Notes: generated from the sequence alone by a model not told the origin. Counted from the first letter of the stretch, positions 49,832 to 61,928 are shown. The stretch is 64,000 nt of DNA from Triglochin maritima (GCA_963682175.1 OY821784.1:36375621-36439620), one strand, 5' to 3'. Made by a program: numbers and translations.

Positions 49832-51870
49832 TGTAATAACCTAATCTAAGCACCCTAATTAAATTAAACTAAACCTATTTAACCCTAATTAATACATGCA
49901 TGAAGAGGTGGAGGTGTTAGACATGTGGAGATTGAGGTGGAGATTGAGGTGGATAGCTTTGGTTGGATAGGTTTTAGGATAAGTGTGATTGGAGGAGATG
50001 GAGGTGATGAGTTGAAAGTAAATATATATAGTTAAGATAGGATTTTGTTGAAACGTTTTTGCTTCTTCATTTGTGTTTTTTACCAGAACGTGAGAGAAGG
50101 GTTTAGAGAGAGGAAGAAGAAGAAGGTGAAGAAGAAGAGGAGAAGAAGTGAAGAAAGAGAAGAAGAAGTGGAGTGAAGTGGTGCAAGCTTGGGAGGCGTC
50201 TACAAACTCCTTCAAGGTATGCCAAGTCTTCATATTAACTCCCCAAGAGGTGTGGGAGTGTAGAGGACGGCGTTGGTGTCGTTTCTCCGGTGAAAACTCT
50301 ACTGGACGGAGGTTGAAGACGACTGGTTCGGTCGACCGTGGTGTTGTTTCGGTCGACCGAACAACGTCTAAATGATGCCTGTACAGTGGGAATATGTATT
50401 GTTCGGTCGACCGGTATATGGGTCGGTCGACCGATATTTATAAATATTAACTTACTGCCCGAAAACGGTCGAACGATGTCTGTGTGACGGTCGACCGTTT
50501 ATGCCAAATTTCGCGGGAAAAATAAAGGGTTACATTAGCCGGTCGACCGGTGTTGTTTCGGTCGACCGAACCCAGTAGATAGGTTAGACAGGCCTTCAGC
50601 CGACCGAGTGTGTGTCTCGGTCGACCGAACTGCGCAAGGTCGGTTCGAGCGTTGACCATCTAAACGGTCGACCGCTCTGGATCCGGTCGACCGACCGCGT
50701 GCAGTTTTCCTGCAGTGATGTGCCTGTAGATCGGTCGACCGGGAGGTAGGTTTCGGTCGACCGAATGCTGTAGGCAGGATTCAGGCAGTTTTCCTTATCG
50801 GTGGAACGGACCCTGGTTTGACCGATTGGATATATATTTATATAAAATGTATAGCGTAGACCTTCCAAACGGTCGACCGCTAGATGACTTTTGTTAGACC
50901 GTGTGGTCGGTATTTCGGTTGGCGTGGTTCGACCGGTAGACTTGTTTGTACAGCACCGTGTACTGTGTGGGGGACCGGTCGACCGGTGTACTTTTAGCGG
51001 TTGACCGATCTGCCGCAGGTTGGTGGATTTATCCACACGCGATCCGTTGAGTATAGGTCGACTACCGGCTCCGAGGCGACGGTTGATTACCGGCCTTGAG
51101 AGCTACGGATTTCACCTTCGACGAAGGCGTATTATTGTATTACTGTTTCCTCTCTTACCGAGCGGGGTGTGAGGGATGTGTGCCGTAAACCTTGGGCAGT
51201 TTGCGAGGGTTTAGCGGTAGGCCGAGGATGTTCCGGCAGGGTGCGCGTTTGGCAGCTCTTGGGGGAACAGCGGCTATCGTCTGACCCGAGTTGTGTATTC
51301 GGCGGGCTGACTCGCTCCTGGAGTGCGGCGTGTACCGGGGGTTCCTTCCTGCACTTTTTGGGAGCAGTGGTGTCGACTGACCCTTGTGAGGCAGCGATGG
51401 ACTGACTTGACCCTAGTGGCAGGAGTGGTTCAGTGCCGCGGAGGCGGTGAGGGCATTATTGTGGGCCCGAGGTGGATGATCATGTGCATTGTATTGCATT
51501 GTCTTTATTTCCTTTTTATATTTTTAGGAGGCTTGGTATACGGGGTTCCTGCAGGGAACTCAGGCATGTTTGTTTGTTTTCATTTCAGGTAGCGAGTAGC
51601 ATTAGAGTCAGGTGGTGACCGAGGAGAGTGCCCCCGGGATCAGATCCTGTTCTCTTTTATATCATCTTTTGTTGAGGTAGTGATTACATGTATATTCATT
51701 TTTGTTGTAATCACAGTTGACTCTTATGTATACTTTGACTTCCACGTGGGTCTGTATCTTATATATTATATATATATATATGTTGGTTTGTTTCCCGTGA
51801 CGTGCCATGTGTGGACCGTTGACGGTCTTTATTATCGTTTAAATTTTCCGTTGTTTTCGGGTACGTTACA
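49832..51870 (+). mobile_element. Solo LTR of palindrome-array family, TSD gatgg
   Basis: A 2039-bp block, TGTAATAACCTAATC to GGGTACGTTACA, flanked exactly by GATGG (49827-49831 and 51871-51875), with no internal region. It shares the AAGGTATGCCAAGTCTTCATA segment, the array and the hairpin (51543-51561) with the 31-kb LTR but differs strongly in its first 300 bp. Fourteen exact CGGTCGACCG copies run from 50329 to 50985. Confidence 0.95.
50329..51007 (+). repeat. Paired CGGTCGACCG palindrome array (solo LTR)
   Basis: Exact copies start at 50329, 50350, 50404, 50424, 50488, 50540, 50559, 50618, 50665, 50684, 50732, 50754, 50870 and 50976. Pair spacing is 19-22 bp throughout. One-base variants at 50466, 50597 and 50998 complete three further pairs. 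Confidence 0.97.
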
Positions 51871-51875
51871 GATGG

Positions 51876-52124
51876 GCACTACTGGAACTGAAGAAACACC
51901 TCTATGAGAAATAAGAGACCATTAAAGACCATACATGATACCAAATTCAGAAGATTTAAGATTCATAAAGCAAATCACTTCATACAACATAATCACATAA
52001 CCATACACTGGAAATATTTATTGATGGACACTACTGAAACTGAACAAATGAGAACTACATGAATCCTAGGAAGGGCATACATAATGCCTAGATTCAGGAT
52101 ATTAAGATTCATACAACATTCACT
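51876..52124. repeat. Diverged tandem repeats in SAT 3' flank
   Basis: The words 'caacataa.cacat', 'ggaaat.tt' and 'cactactg.aactgaa' recur about every 130 bp: once split by the LTR (49789-49831 plus 51876 onward), again near 51977-52050, and partly at 52117-52140. They look like two or three old tandem copies. The solo LTR landed in the first one. Confidence 0.6.
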
Positions 52125-52509
52125 TCAAACAACATAATCATACCAGGATGTATGGTCCATAGTGTGACTAGGCATCTTATCCAACTTCATAGGATTCTCC
52201 TTTCCTCCCAGCAACTTGGCCGGATTACCCACTGCTGTTGTATTCGCCGGCACATCCTTCAACACCACCGACCCCGCCCCAATTTTCGCTCCTTCCCCGA
52301 TAATCACATTGCCCAGGATTTGTGATCCAGCACCAACCAACACCCCATTGCCAAGCTTCGGATGCCGGTCACCTGACTCCTTTCCAGTTCCTCCAAGAGT
52401 CACATTGTGGAGAATTGACACGTCGTCGCCCACTTTGGCTGTTTCTCCAATCACGAGTCCCGTCGCATGGTCAAGGAGGATTCCGCAGCCAATTGTGGCT
52501 CCTGGGTGG

Positions 52510-52690
52510 ATGTCGACAGCAAAAACTTCCGAGACTCTGCCTTGTAGGAACAAGGCAAGAGCTCTCCGGTTGTCCAACCATAGTTGGTGAGCCACACGGT
52601 GATGTCGACAACAAAAACTTCCGAGACTCTGCCTTGTAGGAACAAGGCAAGAGCTCTCCGGTTGTCCAACCATAGTTGGTGAGCCACACG
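52510..52690 (-). repeat. 92-bp tandem duplication in SAT exon 2
   Basis: The sequence from GATGTCGAC through GAGCCACACGGTG is present twice with period 92 (starts near 52510 and 52602). The copies differ at one noted base (GCT versus GTT in the codons before GTCGAC). Because 92 is not a multiple of three, the copies are read in different frames. Confidence 0.93.
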
Positions 52691-52695
52691 GTGTG

Positions 52696-53435
52696 TGTAA
52701 CGTCCCGAGCCCGGACAACTGCTCACCCGTCCGAACCCAGTGCGTTAAGATACGATCCACGATCCTGACCGCTGCGCACTCTGATATTTAAATCCATCTG
52801 ATAGACTCATAATTAATCTGAAAAATATAATCAACAAATTGTGAGCTCGACAGCCTGCAAGTACCAACCATCAATCAATCAGAATCATAATCATGTGGAA
52901 AATAATACAGAATATGACATTCAGTCAATAAGCACAATCAAGAGACATGCATCACAAATAAAATGCATGTATATCAATCTGAAACCCCCATTCAGATTCG
53001 ACCACATCCTGTGCTTCTGAAATCTATCAATCTGTCAGACGCACACTTGATAGCTCCACACTAACGACAGGCAACTCTTTCCTCTCTCGGGTGGCTTCAC
53101 GCTGTCCGTTAGGCAACTCTTTCCTAAATTGCTCTGCCAGAAACATACACAGCCACATGACATGTCGACCGAAACACCACCATGCAATCATATGCATATC
53201 CATAAAATCAATATTAATGTTCAACATGCATGCAACTACGAATATCAAGAGAGACAGACATGATATGAAACTGAAGAATAACGAATCAGTACTTGTCTCA
53301 AAATCTCCATCTTTTTCTTCTCTATATTCTTCTCAAAATTTCATCTTCTCCTAAAACCACACAATCATCCAACAATCTTAATTAGTCCATTAAGATATTT
53401 GATTATTACCTCAACTTTAAAATCAGGATATTACA
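52696..53435 (-). mobile_element. Solo LTR in SAT exon 2, TSD gtgtg
   Basis: A 740-bp block, TGTAACGTCCCGAGCCC to AATCAGGATATTACA on the plus strand, flanked exactly by GTGTG (52691-52695 and 53436-53440). Its ends resemble other LTRs here but there is no palindrome array, so it belongs to another family. Orientation is inferred from the TGTAACGTCCCG end. Confidence 0.88.
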
Positions 53436-56284
53436 GTGTGCCTGTTGACAAAAAATCTCAAGACAGCTAGCTAATCATCACAATCCAGAAATGCATCTTA
53501 CACTGTTTTATCGAAGTTGTATCAATTTAAAGGTGGATATTTGATGAGCATATATTTGTAATTCGATCACAATAAATGAAAATCTTCAGATGGGTTCACA
53601 CTAATATACGTGAATGCAAGTGATGCTAAAAATGCGAAATTGTTGATAACAAAACGTGGATTAAAGTATGGATATGAAATATTGGTGACCAAAATAGAAT
53701 AAGTCAATAAACTGAGCAGGGGATTAAATTGTTCCAGAAGAAGAAAACATTATCACTAAATTTCAACATCTAAATGAAGTCTAACAGACATTATCGCCGT
53801 GATTTGAAATGCCAAGCAAAAATATCACAACCAGATCTTAAAGGGTTCCTTCAAATAAAGATGTTGTTTAAATAGAAAAAACATGTATTAAGGAGAAGAA
53901 CTCAAGCTTGGGACCTCCCTCACTCCCTGTAACAAGCAATGGTCAGTTAGATATGGGAAAAGAGTTATCGTCAAGATATAATTCTTGTTAGAGACGTAAA
54001 ACTATATGCTAACTGGATGTAACCAATATCAACCAATCAACAAAACCAACACAACCAGAGTCAGCAAACCAAATCCACCAGCACAGTTGAAATAAAACTT
54101 GCATATGCAAGTAATGCTTCCTTTGGTTGACAAACTTAGGCACGGTTGCCTCCCTACCACTCTTTTCAATTAATATCCACCATGCTTAACATACAATAAC
54201 GGTTGTAAGCTTGACAGCTTCTACTTTTGTTCGACTATGAAACAAGCATGCACCACCAAGCCTCTCTTTCAAGAGATGCCTGGGCCTTAAAACTCTTCCA
54301 ATCCTTAGGCGTTCTTAATAGATGTGGGGTATTTATAGATGAAGATTGGAAGTGTTTAAGGCTTAGGAATCAATGCACCACAAAGGCTCTCTTTCAAGGG
54401 AACCAAATGGACCTCTGATCACCAAACGTTCTAACCATCTTCAACAAATCTAACCACTGCTAAAAGAGTCCAACCCTTACCAACATGGAGACTTAGGTTT
54501 ACATAGGTATGTGTTGGTGGAGATAAGAAGCTCGGGTTAATCTTTGAATGAATGGATCATTTAATGTGGTAATGTTTCCTTCCAAGTGTGGATAAAAAAT
54601 ACAGGTCCGTTTATAAAGGTGACGACAAAGCGTGCTCATCTTCAGCATTTCGCATGATGAGTATTAAATGAGGTGAGGTGGGAGGTAAGCAAGCATGCTC
54701 TTGCACTGGTCTACTTGTATCAAAATTTAGTCACTTTTCCAACTTTATATCCGTCCCACCCTTAATCATCATTCCCATTTCTCTTTAGATTGTCATTAAC
54801 AGGGGCAGCTCCACAATGGAAGCAACAAGGTTAAGCGATTCCCTGGATTTTGGAATTTTACATAGTTAATAATTTTATATGAATATTGGATATTTTGAGC
54901 CGTGAAGTTTCAACACCCTAGTATTTTTTTATCCCTCAATATTTTTAGCAACTCAAGATTTTCCAAAAACTATTTGTTTGATAATTAAGTCATTGATCTG
55001 CCACTGAAGTAGCCTAAGATCTGCTTACATAAATAGCTTTCAGTTTTTGTCTTCGGAAAGTCTATGTTTTGGTAGGTTGATTCAGAAAATAACTTTTGCA
55101 TGCCCTAGAGCTCAACATTCAAACTTCTACTATTCCACGTTTTACTATACAAATTCGGACCTTGAAAATTGTACCCGAAATTTTAAAACACCTTGGTATC
55201 AGAAGTAATTCTTTAGCGCATTTGCACCTAGAGTGTGATTGGTACTCAATAGAATTTCAAGAAAATGGGGAACTAAACTTCGATATTGACTTATAAGTGA
55301 TTGATAGTCTAAAGAACTCCAAACAATCTTGAACTTGAGTTCCTGGAGAAGTTCCACGACTTAAAAATAAAATTGTCAATTCTGACTCGAGCTCGAAACT
55401 CAACTCAATCTCGACTCAAGTTTAGCTCGAAAAAAGCTCGACTTAAACGGAAGGATCTTGATGTAAAATAAAAAAATTATTTCGACTTGGTTCGATACAT
55501 TAGCCGAATCAAATTCAAACAAATTGAGGTTTGACTCGAATTTTTATTACTCAATTTATATTTATTTATTTATTTGGATTTAATAATAATATAGATTGAT
55601 ATTTGAGGTTTGAAATTTCAGCTCGAGTCGTTTATACTCCTAAGTAGAATGACTTAAGAACTTTACCTCTAAAACGAGGAGAATTCACAAAAGTTAAATT
55701 CCATACTTGTATTAACTTCCTATAACCAACCTGGTCCTGAAGGCTGAAACCACCTCATCACCAATGACATTGACATTAAAAAAAATAAAAATAAAAAACT
55801 CAAACCTGTAAAGCCAAGAAGCCCTTGTAATGCAGGAAGCAATGCACCATCCTCTCGCAGGCCGGATCCCGATCTCTGGCGGCCACCAGATCCTTCCTGA
55901 CGGCCACTCCGATCCCGAGGTCCCTCCCCATGACCTCCTCGACGGCACCTCCGACCGCGCCCCCGCCGAGCCGCGCCGCGAGGTAGGCCGCAAGGGAGGC
56001 CTCGAGGGAGCTGCGGGAGAGGACGGCGTCGTGGTAGAAGGACCGTAGGGAGGGTTCCGAGGCCGCGTCAAGCTCCGCCTCGCGCCGGAGCTCCGCCCAG
56101 ATAGCGTCGGAGGAGGAGGCGGCGGAGAAGCGGCGGGGAAAGAGACGGAGGGGGAGGAGGGAGGATATGAGTGGGATTTTGGGGGAGTATAGGGGTGGAT
56201 TTGTAAAAGATGGAAAAAGTTTTTGGAGTTTAGGAAACTCCACTGACGGAGAATAGACTCGCAACAGAATATATAAAGATTCAT

Positions 56285-57043
56285 GTGGAAAATGTGTGAT
56301 ATGGGAGATGAGTGTGTGTGGGTACCATGAATTTATATTTTATAAAGATATTCTAACGGATTCATTTATCTATTTAATTATTGGTGAGTGATGTGTCTTT
56401 CTTTTCTTTTGCATGAGACAAACCATGTGGTTGTAGTGAATTGGTGGTAAGAGTGTTTTCTTTTGCATGGGACAAACCATGTGGTAAGTGGTAAATAGGG
56501 ATACATCTGCAAAATTTCTCCAATATATCTTTCAGATAATATACAAATTACAGAAAAGCTTAAACTTCGATTTGGTCTATAAGTGCAAGTGCAAGTGCAA
56601 CCACAGAATAAGAGAAGGGAAGAAAATGGTGTGAAAAAAGAACAAACCTGAGAGGGGTGTTACTATAACTAAACTAACAGATATTAATAGGAAGGGTGTT
56701 GCATTATTTGGGTAAAACAACAAACTATGAAGGTTATCAAGAGCATGGAGAGTATTATTTTAGTAAACGTCGATGTATATTTTGATAAATGGGCAACTAA
56801 TAGAGGATGTTTTTCCCCAGTGATTCACTCCTCTAATCGTAAACTAGCGTAACCTTTGACTCCGGTGTTCATGGGTATTGTTGTTTCAAGTTTGATTTCT
56901 GAGAAGTCCGGTTATTATCATATATCAATCTTTAACATTCGATATTAAAACTTTAAACAGCTCAAAGTCTAATATATTAGTTAAAAATTAACGACACCTG
57001 ACTAAACTGAAATTTAATTCGATCTAAACAGAAAAAGTAGTCT
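56285..57043. other. Intergenic, SAT promoter side
   Basis: Holds the sequence upstream of the SAT start. A small duplicated word group 'tcttttgcatg.gacaaaccatgtggt' occurs at about 56403 and 56459. No gene seen. Confidence 0.5.
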
Positions 57044-57048
57044 AACAT

Positions 57049-60000
57049 TATTGAGAAACGAGGGTTTTTGGGAGAAAAATAATGTTCTGTTGTTTCTTAG
57101 TTTTAATTTTGAATACAAGTGTTTATATATACATTCGAGTTGGATTTCCGTTGGAGCTTTGGGAAGCGTCGGTCGGTGAGGAGGCACGTCGGTCGGAGAA
57201 GGGAAGCGTCGGATGGTGAAGAGGTGCATCGCTTCGTATCTTTCAACACTCCCCCTCAAGTTGGGCCCGGAAGAGATTGTAGGTGCCTAACTAGCTTATG
57301 ATGGTGTTGAATGGTTTCTGACTTAGAGCTTTGGTGAAGACGTCTGCCAATTGTTCTTTGCTGGAGACGTATGAGACTTCTATTTCTCCAGCCTGAATTT
57401 TTTCACGGATGAAGTGACAATCAACTTCAATGTGTTTGGTCCTTTCGTGAAACACGGGGTTTGATGCAATGTGTCGGGCGGCGTTGTTGTCGCAAAACAT
57501 GTTTATAGTTGTAGTGTGAGTTTGACCCATATCATGAAGAAGTTGTTTTAACCAAATGAGTTCGCTGGTGGTGGATGTCATTGCTCGATACTCTGCTTCT
57601 GCGCTTGATCGGGCAACGACTTTTTGTTTCTTACTCCTCCAAGTTACAAGATTTCCGCCAACAAACGTGCAAAAGCCGGTAGTTGATCTTCGATCATGGC
57701 TCCCTGCCCAATCAGCATCTGAAAAACCAATGATACTGTTAGAATTGTTGTTTTTCATCAGTAATCCTTGTCCTGGGGTTTGTTTAATGTACCTTAGAAT
57801 TCTATCAATAATATCTAAATGTGATGTTCGAGATGCATGCATGAATTGACTTACTATACTAACAGCGAAGGTGATATCTGGTCTGGTTACAGTTAAATAT
57901 ATAAGTTTCCTACAAGTCTTTGGTATTGATGAGTATCTTTAACAGGCTCCCCGTTAGTTGGACTGGTTTTGAGATTTGCCTCAATGGGTGTATTAGCTGG
58001 TCTTGCTCCAAGTTTTCATGTTTCTTTTAATAGGTCTAGGGCATATTTCCTTTGTGATAAGAATAGTCCTTTCTTTGAATATGCAATTTCTATTCCTAAG
58101 AAATATTTCAATAAGCCTAGGTCTTTTATATCAAATTTCTTTTTTAGGTAGTGTTTAACTTGATTAATTTTTTCGTTATTATCTCCAGTAATGATGATAT
58201 CATCTACGTAGACCAAAACTATGGTAGTTTCTCCCTTATGGTGACTAGTAAACATAGATGCGTCAACGGAAGACTTTGAAAAACCATAAGCGATAAGAAA
58301 GTGACTAAGTTTTGCATACCATGCCCGAGGAGATTGCTTCAGGCCATAAATGGCTTTGTTGAGTTTGCATACCTGGTTGGGAGAGGTGTTGTATCCTGGT
58401 GGTGGTATCATATATACTTCTTCTTCAAGAGTGCCTTGGAGAAAAGCATTTCTGACATCCATTTGGTAAAGTTTCCAACACTTGTTAACTGCTATGGATA
58501 GGAGAACACGGACAGTGTTCATCTTTGCTACTGGTGCAAAGGTCTCTAGGTAATCAAGGCCGTATGTTTGAGTATATCATTTTGCTACAAGACGGGCTTT
58601 ATATCTTTCGATAGTTCCATTGCTATTGTATTTTATCTTGTAGACCCATTTACATCCAACGGGTTTGGTTCCATTAGGTTTAGGAATAAGGGTCCAAGTG
58701 TTGTTAGTTTCTAAGGCTTTAAGTTCTTCTTGCATGGCTTTTTTCCATCTAGGGTTGCAACTAGCTTCATCGTAGTTCTTTGGTTCTAGGTTTTCGTTTA
58801 TTTGGGTTAAGAATGCCCTATAGTTTGGTTGTATTTGTTTATAGGTTAGGTAATTCTCAATGGGATAAGTTACTTGTGAGGTGATAAAGTCTATAAACCT
58901 AGTGGGTGGACGAGTTGGTCGAGTAGATCTTCTTGGGAGTGTTGGAGGTGGATTTCTGGCTTCTTCGTTTCTTTCGTTATTTTCTTCTCTTTCTTCATTT
59001 CTTCCTTCTTCTCGCTCTTCTTCTCGTTCTTCTTCGTCTTCTTCTTCTTCAGTTTGGTTGATGTTGAATTCAGGTAGAACGGGTGTGATGTCCGGGGGAG
59101 ACTCGGTTGTACCGACAATGTTGAAGTAAGACTCATTTTCTCTAAACATTACATCCCGAGAGATATACATTTTACAAGCTTCGGGGTCAAAACATTTGTA
59201 CCCCTTTTTGTTGAAAGAATAACCAAGAAATAAGCACTTTACAGAGTTGCTATCAAATTTATCTATGCGTTTCTTATGAACAAAGCATACACATCCAAAG
59301 ACTTTAAGATGATCTAAGGTTAGTTTCCGTCCTAAGAGTATTTCTAGTGGTTGTTTATTTTGAAGAGAAGGGCTAGGAAGGCGGTTTATTAGATAAGTAG
59401 CAGTTAAGACAGCATCAGACCAAAAACGTTTGGGAACATGATTTTGAAAAAGTAGGGATCGAGTTATATTTAAGAGATGGCGATTTTTTCTTTCAGAAAC
59501 TCCATTTTGTTGAGGGGTGTGAATGCATGTCATTTGGTGTAATATTCCCCGATTTTTCAAAAAAATTCAAAGTTGTGACTGGTGTATTCAGTCCCGTTAT
59601 CTGTCCTTAAGGTTTTGATTTTAAAATCATACATATTTTCAACAAATGTTGTAAATTCACAAAAATTCTGAAAAACATCTGATTTGTTTTTGAGGAGATA
59701 AGTCCAAGTGTTCCGTGAGAAGTCATCAATAAATAGCACAAAATATTTAAAACCGTTGTAAGACTCGACCGGAGCGGGTCCCCAAATATCGGAGTGGACT
59801 AATTCAAAAGAAAAGTTTGATTTGGTGTTAGAGTTGGAAAAAGGAAGTCTAGTTTGTTTGGAATACTGACAGACATCACATGCATAATCAGATGAAATAA
59901 ACGGAAATAGCGATTTTAAAACTAGATGAGACGGGTGTCCCATTCGCTTATGCCAAAGGACATGACTCGGTATACTAGAGGTGTGAAATTTTTTGTTCGG

Positions 60001-61923
60001 AGTTTCTAAAATGTAGAGCCCATTGGTATAGATTCTTTTACCAATCGTCTTCCCTGTAGTTCGATCCTGAAAAAATACATCATTCGGGGTGAATATAACA
60101 TTGCAATTTGAATTTTGTGTAATTTTTGCTACTGAAAGAAGATTAGAAGTAAATGTTGGAACATATAAAATATTTTTGTTAGTTTGATATAATATGGTGG
60201 TTTCACTTGTTCCTTTTATTTCTACTTGATTATTATTTGCTACAGTCACAAAATTGTTAGATGATTTCACATTATTTTTTATTTTTCTTAGTAAACTAGA
60301 GTTTCCGGTCATGTGGTCAGTAGCACCGGAATCAATTATCCATTGATCATTATTTACATGCCCTATTTTTGCTAAGTTTTTATCTGATTGGTATGCAGAT
60401 AAATTTCTGGGAAAAAATGTTATACATGCGCAATTACCTGAACGTTGAGGGGTGGACTGCAAATATCCGTTGAGGTGGGCCAGAAACTGATCCAGCGGAA
60501 TCAGGTCGGGTCTGGAACTGGATCCGGGTCCGACGGGTGGAGCATCTGATCTGTTAGCGGAATCGGGTCGGGTCTGAGAAAAAACGGATACGCCAGAATC
60601 GCGTGAGGTTATAAAAGCCCGCGGATCCGAGCGAGAGACCGATTCGCCTTCCCATTTTCTCCGTTCCTCTTCCATGTTAGGGTTAGCCACCGCGCCGTTT
60701 CCTGTTGGTCCGCCATTCCTATTTCTGTTCCGATGATCTCCTCCTCATTCCCTTGTTGGTCAGAGATGCGGATGTAGGAACCAGCATGAGTTCTTGTTAT
60801 GCCCGATCTTTTTACAGTTGTCGCATGTTTCCTGTGGTTTGTTTCCATATTTTTTGGTTTTATTTGGGTGTTTTCCGGCGAAGAACGCCTGAGTTTCTGA
60901 CCGGTCAGCGATCTGAGCGGTGGTCCGGCAAGTTTCCTCCCGTTGGATCATCGCGATGATGGACGCGAGATCAGGAAGGTTGGAAGTCATCAGGACTTGG
61001 CTCCGGATAGCTTCGTAGCTGTCGTCGAGTCCGATGAGGAACTGATAGATTTGATCCCTTTCTTTCCGCTCGAGTAGGGTTTTTGGGTCAGTGGTCGCCG
61101 GTTCGTAGATAGCGAGTTCGTCCCATCCACGTTGCAGTGTCCCGAGATACTCCGTGATGGTTTGTCCTTGCTGCTTCGTCTGCGACATATCGTGTTTTAG
61201 TTTAAAAATATGAGCGAAGTTGTGGGCTTTACCATATATGTTTTGAACCGCATCCCATAGCTCCTTCGTCGAGTTTTTGTAAAGGAAGATGACCCCGATT
61301 TTTGGTTGCATGGAGTTGATCACCCATGACATTACAAGGTGGTCCATCGCCTGCCACTCTTCTTGTTTTGTTTCGGTGTCATCTTCGTCTGGTTTCTTTG
61401 TTGTTCCGGAGATGTGCCCCAGCTTCCCTCTTCCGCTGAGAGCCAGTGTGACAGCGCGTGCCCATGACAGATAAATTTGTCCGTTGAGCAGCTGAGACAC
61501 CAGTTTTGGGGCGTTGGTTTCCAGATCCGTCATGTTTTCCTTGATTTTCCTTCAAGGGTTTTTGGTGTCGGGGTTTTGTTTATCACCTTCAAGCCCCTTG
61601 AGAGGCGAAGATGATGGGTGGTGTTTTTTTTTCCAGTTTGGTTTGGTTTTCTCTGAGGTGTTCCGATGATGAGTGGTGGGCACTCTGAGGTTCACCAATG
61701 ATGGAGCAATTGCTCTGATACCATATTGAGAAACGAGGGTTTTGGGGAGAAAAATAATGTTCTGTTGTTTCTTAGTTTTAATTTTGAATACAAGTGTTTA
61801 TATATACATTCGAGTTGGATTTCCGTTGGAGCTTTGGGAAGCGTCGGTCGGTGAGGAGGCGCGTCGGTCGGAGAAGGGAAGCGTCGAATGGTGAAGAGGT
61901 GCGTCGCTTCGTATCTTTCAACA
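57049..61923 (-). mobile_element. copia retrotransposon, two LTRs, decayed, TSD aacat
   Basis: A 4875-bp element on the minus strand. The 200-bp LTRs are 57049-57248 and 61724-61923 with about four differences. AACAT flanks both sides (57044-57048 and 61924-61928). On the minus strand the 5' LTR ends CTCAATA and is followed at once by TGGTATCAGAGC, the tRNA-Met primer site. The purine tract TTGAGGGGGAG precedes the 3' LTR. Read in element orientation the LTR starts TG and ends TA, a non-canonical end supported by the exact flanks. Coding is complete in order but broken by stops and frameshifts. Confidence 0.93.
57291..61533 (-). pseudogene. copia gag-pol, interrupted
   Basis: Gag from Met 61533 (MTDLETNAPKLVSQLLNG) to a zinc knuckle CDNCKKIGHNKNSC. 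Two TGA codons follow near 60760 and 60748. Protease WIIDSGATDHMTG lies near 60340. Integrase has its HKRMGHP..CDVC zinc part and HSDIWGP catalytic Asp, then a frameshift in a T run near 59565. Reverse transcriptase starts PVGCKWVYKIKYNSNG, is cut by a TGA at 58577-58579, and carries YVDDIIIT near 58200. Another TGA lies near 58018 and a one-base loss near 57910. RNase H follows (FSDADWAGSHDRRST, AEAEYRAM, LADVFTKAL). Order protease-integrase-RT-RNase H is the copia order. The element cannot make its proteins as read. Confidence 0.92.
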
Positions 61924-61928
61924 AACAT

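Larger units (their letters stand above)
52125..56264 (-). pseudogene. Serine acetyltransferase, broken by LTR and duplication
   Basis: Serine acetyltransferase makes O-acetylserine from serine and acetyl-CoA, the first step of cysteine synthesis. Exon 1, complement(55806..56264), encodes 153 residues: an organellar-type N-terminus (KLQKLFPSF, FPRRFSAA) and the helical SAT N-domain (AIWAELRREAELDA, LRSFYHDAVLSRSSLEA). Exon 2 starts at 53441 after AACAG and should read AHRVAHQLW. After six exon bases a 740-bp solo LTR (52696-53435) interrupts it and brings a stop about 12 codons in. Beyond it the first about 92 bp of exon sequence occur twice (about 52510-52690), shifting the frame by two. The rest is intact: VDIHPGATIGCGILLDHATG, SILHNVTLGGTGKESGDRHP and hexapeptide repeats to MDHTSWYDYVV. 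The C-terminus ends in Val where family members usually end in Ile. As read, no normal enzyme can be made. Confidence 0.92.

Noticed and set aside
58881..59129. Ser-rich plus-strand frame
   Set aside because: Antisense shadow of the Glu/Arg-rich linker in the copia polyprotein.
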